From Glycine soja (Eukaryota; Streptophyta; Magnoliopsida; Fabales; Fabaceae), in the NCBI RefSeq assembly GCF_004193775.1, contig NC_041012.1, positions 11,925,223-11,989,222 on the forward strand: 64,000 nt of DNA. The letters run 5' to 3'. Every line of letters starts with the position of its first letter. Position 1 is the first letter of the stretch. Shown here piece by piece: positions 55,590 to 64,000 of this stretch. The position numbers and the translations under genes were made by a program. A model generated the notes under the pieces. That model was given only the letters and a program-made list of their open reading frames with translations. It had not been told where the DNA came from and made no database searches.

Positions 55590-56715
55590 CTTATTCTATG
55601 GTATTATGGTGTATCTTTCATATTTTATCATCACCTTTCTTCTCCTTAGTTAGTCTATCACCGGCCACCACCACTTGCCGCCATCGGACCCTTCGGCTTC
55701 ACCATCTCCAATGCAGATTACTACTCTCCGGTGCCAACATAAAATAATTTAAGCATTAAAGTTGTATAACATTATCATACTGGACCTGTAATAATGGAAC
55801 CTAACATGCATAAGGTTTAATTGAAATTTTTTAAGGAATCTAACTTGATTTATTTACCAAGAATCATCTACAATGAAAGATTAAAGGAATATATCTAATT
55901 AAGTTTCAACATGAAGAGAAAGGATATTCATATATTACAAGGAATGAATTATTTGTTGTGTCGCCGCAGCACCACAAAGCACGTAGGACTCCTAACCAAA
56001 CCGTGGGAATTGCAAGACGAACAACTTCTTAATCCACTACTTTTCTCTCAGAACACTTTGTGGCTTCCATTGCACTCGTCGCACTAGACGAATCTCAGCC
56101 CTCTGCATAAATCGCACATGTTTCTCTGTGACTTTGGCAATCGTTTGATCAACTCAAGCAGTTGTCGCTATCATAGAGCTTCCTCACCTCATCGGCGCCG
56201 CCAATGTAGACATTAACGACTAAGACACCAGGCAACAACACTCTTCGACGGCCGAGGATCCGCTACAGCTCCTCACGAAAGCGCTCATCGACGTTGACGC
56301 TGCGCTTGTCGATTTGATGGAAAAGTCGCGAAGGATGGATATGATAGCCCGATAATCGTTGAAGGTGCAACAATCAACACAGAGGTTGGTGTAGTAGACA
56401 GCGGCAGGGACACGATCAGAGTCCGACGGAGGCTCGATGGCAAAGGTGGCAGTGCAAGGGCTGCTAAAGGAGCGGAAGAGGGAGGATGAGATGGTGATGC
56501 GATGAAAGAAGGAGGGAGATTTGGGATAGGTAGGTTCAGACACTCGATGGTAGCCACATTAAACAAACAAGAAAGAAACAAAGGTTTTTGTTCTGTGTGG
56601 AGGATGCATTGTTGCCGAAAATCATCCTGAATGCCTGTGAACAATGGACAATGGTAGACTAGGGGAGAAGAATAAAAGTGATGATAAGATGGGCACGGTG
56701 CATTATAATAGTATG
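55590..56715. mobile_element. Possible gene-carrying element with inverted ends
   Basis: The left end (about 55595-55650) and right end (about 56655-56712) are inverted relatives: TATTTTATCATCACCTTTCTTC / TCTTATCATCACTTTTATTC and TAGTCTATCA / TAGTCTACCA. The interior 55930-56640 is richer in GC than its surroundings and looks like former gene sequence. On the minus strand it has one 107-codon frame (56220-56543). I recognise no domain. Confidence 0.35.
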
Positions 56716-57277
56716 TGATGTGTTTTCGGGAGAAATAATTCTTGGACAGATTTTACTTATCGTTCGATCGAACTATGGATTAATTATAGTTCAATTCTCC
56801 TGATGAACCAGAGGGTTAAGACTAGGACTGAGTATACCCGGTCTGACTTGTTTAAGGCTTGACCTGTGAACCTCGTGTTCTAGACGAGTCGGATAAGTCT
56901 GATCTTTCAAATAAATGAACTTTTTTCACTGCCTATATCCAGTCCGCAAAAGTCCCCGGATAAACAGGGCAGTGGTTGTTGCTTTGTGCACCAGGCATAT
57001 TGCTTGTGCAACCAGCAATATTACGATATTCTGAAAATACCCCTGTGTGTTCTTCTTCTTCCTTTTAACTTTTTCTTTCACTCATTCATTCATTCTGTTG
57101 GTTTTGTCGTGTTCTTTCATTCTTGTGAGAGGAGAGGTCCATTGTGTCTGCTTTGGTCGAGGTGAAAGTCTTACGGAGGTACGTCAACAAGTGATTATGG
57201 GGGTGGTTGGTGTGGTTGTTAACGGCAGAGGTAAGCTAACCTGTCTTTGATAGTTATTTTTGTGTGTTTAAAACTTA
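56716..57277. other. Non-coding DNA
   Basis: No recognisable gene. Contains GTGACCTG- and CCGGTCTGAC-like motifs of an older repeat near 56830-56960. Confidence 0.45.
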
Positions 57278-57560
57278 CGGATTATGAATTCATAAGTTAT
57301 ACAATATTTATGGATGAATAATACATAAGTTTTATATAACTTATGGATTAACAACCTATAAGTAACTTACGGATTAACAATCCATAAGTATCATACGGAT
57401 TCGCAATCTGTAAGGTTCTTACGGATTGTGATTGTGTCAATTCATAAGAACCTTACGGATTGTCAATCCGTATAATACTTACGGATTGTCAATCTATATA
57501 GCACTTACGGATTGTTAATCCGTATGTTACTTACAAATTATTAATCTGTAAGATAATTTT
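57278..57560. repeat. Tandem palindromic repeats (about ten units)
   Basis: A 25-30-bp unit of the form ACTTACGGATTG(T)CAATCCGTAAGT, itself an inverted repeat, recurs about ten times with drift. The best preserved units are near 57367, 57453, 57478 and 57503. It lies about 460 bp upstream of the MULE gene start and may be a subterminal array of that element. Confidence 0.75.
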
Positions 57561-58019
57561 TAAAAAAATTATTTTATTGTTTATTTTAAATGTAATTATT
57601 ATTATTATTTTAAATATTTTTAAATAAATATAGTTTGATAATTAATTTGTAAGTATTTGTATTTATATTTTGGAATTGTTATTAATTGTAAAATAATTTA
57701 GACTTATAAGTTATTTGAGTCGTTGTGCTTTAAAATTGGTTATTTTTAGTGCTTATAATTTGATGAATTACAATTAAGTTCAATAATATTATTTATTTTA
57801 GTATATATGGTTAGGTTATCAATTTTTATATATTATATGGTTATGAATTTTAAGTAGAAAAACTTGATGTTAATGGTTTTTTAATATATGTGGTTACCAA
57901 TTTTGACGTTTTATATTATTAAATGCAGTAAAAAAAATAAAAAATTTGTGTAATAGTATATGTATGGTGTGGTTAGGGGTCGTTTGTTTGTCATTGAAAT
58001 TTTTCAATGTTTTGTTAAG

Positions 58020-61000
58020 ATGGACGAAGATCAGTGGATGTATGACAATATAGTGTCTAAAGAAGCTGATATGAATGAACAAAATGAAGATGAAGCTAGT
58101 GTGAAATCAGAACATGTTAATTGTTCAAATGTCTTCAATACTTCTCAGGTATTAATATGATTTTTTGTTCTTAAAGTAAGTTAATGAATGTCTCTTGAAG
58201 ACTGAAGATGTATGGATTGCATTGTAGGTGTTTACTACCCGTGATGATGTTTTGAATTGGGCTCGAGTTGTTGCTTATGAAATTGGTTTTGTGGCAGTCA
58301 TTATGAGGTCAGACACAAATACTAGTATGAGAGGAAGGATTTCATTTGTCTTAATTGGTTGTGAAAGGAGTGGTTAGTATAGGGCGAGGAAGAAAGATTT
58401 GGTAAGAACAAATACTGACAGTAAAAAATGTGGGTGTCCCTTTAAGCTACATGGGAAACTAGTGGTTGGAGACCAAGGATGGATGGTGAAGTTAATATGT
58501 GGGAGTCACAATCATAAATTGGTCAAGTTATTAGTTGGACATCCATACGTTGGTCGATTGACTAAGGATGAAAAGATTATTATTGCTGATATATCAAAGT
58601 CAATGGTGAAACTAAGAAATATTCGGCTAACATTGAAGGAGCACAATGTTAATAGTTATACAACAATCAAGCAAATATACAATGCAAGAAGTGCATACCG
58701 TCTTCCATAAGAGGCAGTGATATTGAAATGCAACAACTAATGAAACTTCTTGAACGTGATTAGTATATTCATTGGCATAGATTAAAGAATCAAGATGTTA
58801 TACGTGATATCTTTTGGTGTCATCCTGATGCAGTGAAGCTATGCAATGCCTGTAATTTGATATTTTTTTATAGATAGTACGTACAAAACAAACATGTATA
58901 GGTTCCCGTTACTTAACTTTGTTGGCGTCACACTAATAGGGATGATATTCTCGGCTAGTTTTGCCTATTTGGAGGGAGAATGTGTAAATAATGTTGTTTG
59001 GGATTTAGAACGATTTCAAGGTCTTTTTCTCATACCCGATGCCCTCCCTAGAGTTATTGTTACCAATAGAGATCTAACATTCATAAATATAGTGAAAATT
59101 GTATTCCTTGAGTGTACCAACTTGTTGTATCGGTTTCACATTGATAAGAATGTGAAGACAAAGTGTAAATCCTTGGTTGGTCAAAAAAATGCATGGGATT
59201 ATGTCATGGAAGCCTGGGGGAGTTTGGTTGATTGTCCTTCTAAGGAAGATTTCAATGAGTGCTTTAAGAAGTTTGAAATTGCTTGTTCACCGCGGCCAAT
59301 GTTTGTTGACTATGTCAACCAAACGTGGATAATTCCCCACAAAGAAAGATTTGTTAAAGCCTGGACGAATAAGGTGATGCACTTAGGAAACACAACAACT
59401 AATAGGTATGAAAATTGTAAACATTTTCTTTTGCTTAGGGTTTAGGACTTAATGGATAAAAATAGTTATCTTTATTTTTTTGTGTATTTCATATGCAGGG
59501 TTGAGTTTGCTCATTGGACCTTAAAAATATTACTACAAAATAGCCTTAGAGACCTATGTAGTGTTTAGGAAGCCATGAACAACATGATCACGCAGCAACA
59601 TACTAAAATTAAGGCATCTTTGAGACAAGTACACATGTGGTTGAACATGTCTTTAAAGTTACCTTATACAAGAAACTACTTGGCATGATATCAGGGTATG
59701 CTTTAAACCAAATTGTTGTTGAGTATGAGCGTGTGAGTTATGCTGGTATTGATGGTTCTCGTTGTGGATGTGTAATGAGAACTGGTCATGGTCTTCCTTG
59801 TGCATACGAGCTAGTTAGATATGTTGTCGGTAGCATACCTTTGGGTGTAATCCATATGTTTTGGCAAAGGCTAAGTTTTTCAAACCAAGGGTTATCTAAG
59901 CCCAAAGTCAACATAACCGAAAAGATGGAAACCATATCCAAGCGGTTTAGAACTTGGTGTTTGTGGCAAAGTTACTCTAAAGAGTAAACTTTGGGAAATT
60001 GCCTACCTTGATCTAAACTCTATGTTTCCTCTAGAAAATGTCAAAACAAAAGGTGCTCAGAAGAAATTGATGACTAAACATCAAAGATCAACAAAGTATG
60101 ATCTGTCTTACTAGGAGTATATTAATGCATTACATTATGTGCAAAATAGTAATTTTTCAGTAAAACGTAGTGTATCATCATCTGAGCAAGCAATTCCTGA
60201 AGGACTATGCTAATGTTGGATCAATTTCATTGATGCATTCATGATTCCATTGAAAATATTGTTGATGTCAAAGTTGACGGTAACTATGGATATCGTGCAA
60301 TTGCTGCCTTATTAGGTATGAGTGAAGATTCATGTTCTTTGGTGCATGATTGAGGCCGTACCCGAATCAAATAAACATTAAAAATGCAGTATCTAGGAAG
60401 TGATCCTAGGTCATCTCCTAACGAGCAATGGTCAACCAAACATTCATAACAGATAATGATAAAATAGTAACGAATTGGGGGTGGGGGTTTGTTTTTGTAA
60501 ATTAAACAGCAAGCAAATTTTAATTAGAAAATAACAAAATTAAAACATGTTGTTTCCCCTTGATTCACAAACAAGTCTCTTATCCAAGGTTACCAGAATT
60601 TATCCCTAATCAGTTCAACCACTTAATCCAACCCTAAATTAATTTACTAAGTGAAAATTAACATAAGGTTGTCATTATGTGATTAAGCAACACATGCACC
60701 AATTAATCATGAACAAAATTGATCATTAACCATGAACGTAAATTAAGCGCAGAGACAATTAATCAAACACTAAGCATGCATAGATTAATAGCAACAAATA
60801 CAGAGTAATTGGTGAAGAGGAAAAACTGATCAGAATTCAATAGTAATAACAAAACCTCAAAGAGAGTTATGCTTGATCCTCAAGAGAAAACAACGTTGGA
60901 GACTTAGTCTTCCATTAATCAGTAGAAAATGAAATTGTAGATTGAAGTAGAAACGAAATTGTAGAAAACAAATTTTATTCTACGCGAACAGTGCGCATGA

Positions 61001-63360
61001 ACAGTAAAAACTGGAATTCTAAAATCCTAGAATTATTCTCCTCTCAAAAACTCTCTAAACTAAAACTTTGGTGTTGTTATATAGGTCCTCGGCCCCAAAG
61101 CTTAAAAATCTATTTTAAGTCCAAGCCCATAAACGAAATAAAATAAAATCTGGACAAGATAAGATAAGATTGGATGAAATAAAATTTGGACGAAATAAAA
61201 TCTAGATGGAATATAATCTAGATAAGATAAGATTTGATAAAATAAAATTGTCTGCTCTCTTCAAGTCCAAGCCCAATTCCGGATTCAAGCCCAATTGCTT
61301 ATAATTCTCCTGAAATTAAATTAAAAATACAAAATTAGTCAAGTAGACCCAAATGATAAAACTGCATAATTAATTTGACAATTAAGGCTAATCAGTAATT
61401 AAAATGGTGACAAAAAGGGTTAAGAAATAGGAGAAAATAATGACACATCAAATCCCCCCACACTTAGCCTTTTGCACTCCTGGGCAAAATTAAAAAAGCA
61501 AAGCAAGGAACAAATCCAGAGACATTAAAGAGAAACAAACAAATACAAAAACAATTACATATTTCTTAATGAATCTCAAGGAATGAAAGGAATGGGCAAC
61601 ATCCAAGACGTAGAGAGTTAAAGAATCAAGACAGTTATGAAAATCATCCAAGCATCTTAAACATGGCAAGATAGTCAATCAGCTCAAGAATGAAAAGTGA
61701 TAAAGTCTCATAAGATATGCACTTTATCTCTCAAGTGTCTAGGCTACTGTTTACTCTCAGAGCACCCATGAAAACAAACACCACACAGACTTGGCAAGAC
61801 TCTAAAATTGACAACCATACCACAAACACATGCATATGAGGATCAAAAGGTCTTTTAAGGTTGTAATGGGGCCTAGGACAAGGTAGAGGAAAGTATGAGA
61901 TAAGTAGCTAAAACCCAAAGGAATAGAGGAACAATGGGGAATAAGTGAGAACTAAGAAAAAGTAGCAAACCCCAAAACCAAAATTAAAAATTAAGCATAA
62001 AAAGTAAACCCAAAACAAAGTCAACCAAGTCCTCAAACCAATCCAAGTCTTCAAACCAAGACCTCATGTATTCAACTTCATTCTTTTTCTGTTTTTTTTT
62101 CTTTTTTTTCAATTTTTTTTCGTTTTTTTTAACGTGAACAGTAGCAATTGAAAGCAATTGAAAAATAAAGCAACAATTAGGCAATATATGTATATACATC
62201 AAGCATGGCCAAAATACATCATCAAGCATGGCCAACAAAAACATATCATCCAATGAAACATACCCCCCCACACTTATTCCCAAAACAATTCCAAAGCTCC
62301 AAAATTCCTTAAGGGTAGGGTGAGATCATGATTTTTCACTTAAGGCTTGTAATGAGCTTCAAAACAAAGAAAGGGGAACATAGGCTCAAAGGGGCTATCA
62401 AAGGAATTAATTCAAGGTAGGCTCATTTGGCTAGAGGCTTATAAGAACAAAATGCCTAAATCATCTCCCAACATGCATGTGAAGTAAGAAGTATCAACAA
62501 GAGTCAAGCCAAGGCTATTGTGCTAGCAATCAATGGGACAAAACACACCGAATAAAATAGATGATGATGGCTCAAATTCTCACGAAGGGTAAATCTATCA
62601 CTTCCAATTCGAACTTTCAAAACTAACTTGACATGCAAAGAAAAACAAGGATTTCAATTCACAAAATGCCAAGAAACTCCTATTTCAAAAACAATTACCC
62701 ATTACCTGTACATAACCTATAATTCAAAGAGAAACATGCAATGTTGTACATAAAACATAAAACCAAAATAACAAAATTAACCTAGAAAACCTAAAAATAA
62801 TGATGACACATCAGTGCGCAACCATTTGCTTAAAGAACTTGCAAAATGGTTTGATGAGTATATCAACGTGCTTGGTGGCATAAGTAGATTTGAGGAATTA
62901 AAGTGGTCCCTACTTGTTGATGGATTATCCATGGTATATAATTTTTGTTATGTTTTGTTGGATTAAATTTGGTTTAAATAAATGTAATTATAATTGTTAC
63001 ATGCAGGTTACCATGGATGAGTGGATGAATATAACCAACATAGGATATATGATTGCATCGAGGTATAATGTGATCCTTGTTTCTCTTTCTCTCCAACAAA
63101 GCATGACGTTTTTTCCTCTTAGAAGTCAGCCCCCAACAGATTGGTTTGTACATCACGTAATATGTATCAGTCATGTGTATGTCCATATGTAATAGGTATT
63201 TCTAAGAGACCGTTGTCCCTTACCGCCACTAACTTTGTTATGGTCTACACATTATCATTCTCAGGCAAAGTAGTGGCCAACACCATATATTAGTAGAATG
63301 CAGCAATACAAAAATTTGTTGATGCTGAAAACAGACTATGTTGATTTAAGTGAAGATTGA
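58020..63360 (+). pseudogene. MULE transposase fused to an OTU-type domain, decayed
   Basis: Exon 1 (58020-58148) begins MDEDQWMYDN and ends at CAG/GTATTA. Exon 2 (58228-59405): RDDVLNWARVVAYEIGF, GCPFKLHGK and GSHNHKL (FAR1/MURA-type DNA-binding zinc region), then DSTYKTNMYRFPLL (first catalytic Asp, about 58872), IVTNRDLTFIN (second Asp), RFHIDKNVK, and AWTNKVMHLGNTTTNR. Exon 3 from 59499: VEFAHWTLK (catalytic Glu), then a SWIM-type zinc region CGCVMRTGHGLPCAYEL, whose last ligand is Tyr rather than the usual His. Further on, DGNYGYRAIAALLGM (about 60275-60320) is an OTU cysteine-protease motif whose catalytic Cys is Tyr. After an LTR insertion the frame resumes at 62815 (RNHLLKELAKW), has an intron at 62935-63006, and ends at 63360. 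Stops near 58376 and 59566 and several frameshifts make it inactive. Confidence 0.85.
60347..62813 (-). mobile_element. Deleted LTR retrotransposon inside the MULE gene
   Basis: Outer ends are TGATTGAGGC and GACACATCA (TG/CA), with flanking GTGCA and GTGCG (four of five). A complete LTR lies at about 60347-61449. On the minus strand it begins TGATGTGTCATTATTTTC right after a purine tract with GGGGGG (61450-61458). A second TGATGTGTCAT start sits at the right edge (62813), so the 5' LTR has lost most of its length together with the coding region. A second G-rich tract (GTGTGGGGGGG on the minus strand) is at about 62264-62275. No pol sequence remains. Confidence 0.65.
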
Positions 63361-63454
63361 ACATTTAGTTACTTGTGTAATTGTCATTCAACGCGATAAT
63401 ATACACGTGTTTCATTGGACGTTCATATAATTATCTATTTTACTTAACTTTCAA

Positions 63455-63770
63455 CCGATTTAGGGTCACTATAATACCTAGGGTTTAGTGTTGCGTGCGT
63501 TATTAGGGTTTATTGTTACTTGAATAATTAGTGTTTAGTAGTATGTAACTAATTAGGGTTTAGGGTTGTGTCACAAGTTAAGGTTAATTGTTAATTCAAA
63601 ACTTAGGGTTTAGTGTTACATCACAAGTTAGGGTTTACTGGTACGTTACTAATTAGGGTTTAAAGGGTGTTTTAATACCTAGGGTTTGGTTGATTGTCAC
63701 AAGTTAAGGTTTACTGTTAATTCAAAACTTAGGGTTTATTGTTACATGACTAATATAGGGTCTAGGGTTT
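63455..63770 (+). repeat. Degenerate TTAGGGTTTA-type repeats
   Basis: The motif TTAGGGTTTA or CTAGGGTTTR occurs about ten times, spaced irregularly by 15-40 bp and separated by TGTTACATCACAAG- and TTAATTCAAAAC-like spacers that also repeat. It resembles the plant telomere unit TTTAGGG but is not in perfect tandem. It lies just after the MULE stop codon and may be its 3' subterminal region. Confidence 0.65.
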
Positions 63771-64000
63771 CAAGAGTTATTAAATAATAAACATTGTGTA
63801 GTTAAGAAAATAAATTAAAAAGTTCTTAAATAAAATTAAATAATAAACATTGTCTAATTATATTGCATACAAAAATCATATAAAGCCTAAGAAATTCTAA
63901 AAGTCTTCATGTGTCTTCCATATGCCGCCTTCATCGCGACCACACATATACATTACATTCCACAGTCACACCTCTGGCGATCCTTAGGCAGTCTTCCATG
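63771..64000. other. Window end, unassigned
   Basis: AT-rich to 63900, then a GC-richer stretch (63905-64000) that could be the start of a coding block. Too short to identify. Confidence 0.4.

Noticed and set aside
56220..56644. Two minus-strand frames of 107 and 119 codons
   Set aside because: Overlapping frames of Ser/Pro/Thr composition without any domain; not enough to call a gene.

Overview
The window is eukaryotic, plant nuclear DNA, AT-rich, and almost entirely transposable-element sequence. Plant-type LINEs with an RNase H tail, a CRM-like Ty3/gypsy element, Ty1/copia pieces, CACTA, hAT, Stowaway and Mutator (MULE) elements are all readable. The host-gene fragments (MinD, serine carboxypeptidase-like, tRNA isopentenyltransferase) are plant-type. 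LTRs rich in the palindrome TAATCGATTA and the mix of families make a legume, probably Glycine, my best guess; this is inference. I found no intact ordinary host gene, no rRNA or tRNA gene and no CRISPR array.

Layout. 1-5 kb: AT-rich DNA, a 62-bp SINE-like insertion, a tandemly duplicated 286-bp unit split by a 5'-truncated LINE, and a MULE-type MITE. 5.4-6.4 kb: a fragment of a spliced Arg/Ser-rich gene next to a CACTA-type end. 7.0-8.4 kb: an inverted repeat and nine copies of a 75-bp tandem repeat. 9.4-13.9 kb: hAT-like ends and a segment carrying a broken, partly duplicated tRNA isopentenyltransferase exon. 14.6-35.8 kb: one minus-strand LINE of about 5 kb cut apart by four direct insertions: a 2.5-kb solo LTR (itself split by a CACTA element that holds copia debris), a CRM-like retrotransposon with an intact 1601-codon gag-pol frame, a 354-bp MULE MITE, and a 1-kb solo LTR. 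35.8-39.4 kb: repeat DNA, a long TG microsatellite and a hAT-type MITE. 39.7-40.1 kb: first exon of a dead serine carboxypeptidase-like gene. 40.6-48.5 kb: two long inverted-repeat arms enclosing a nearly complete, decayed LINE. 50-52.5 kb: back-to-back Stowaway MITEs (one holding a hAT MITE) and a further inverted-repeat MITE. 52.7-54.3 kb: a Pack-MULE with 9-bp target duplication carrying a MinD fragment. 54.3-56.7 kb: a long foldback repeat and a GC-richer segment with inverted ends. 57.3-63.8 kb: a decayed MULE with a transposase and an OTU-protease domain, palindromic tandem repeats upstream, telomere-like repeats downstream, and a deleted LTR element inserted in it.

The only frame that looks able to encode a working protein is the CRM-like polyprotein. 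Its LTRs differ at one of 948 aligned positions by my reading, so it is the youngest large insertion. The nesting order gives a clear relative history: the second LINE first, then the solo LTRs, MITE and CRM element into it, and the CACTA element into one solo LTR. The strongest candidates for something new are the MinD-carrying Pack-MULE, the irregular end of the CRM-like element, the palindrome-rich inverted arms around the third LINE, and the palindromic repeat tract beside the OTU-MULE.
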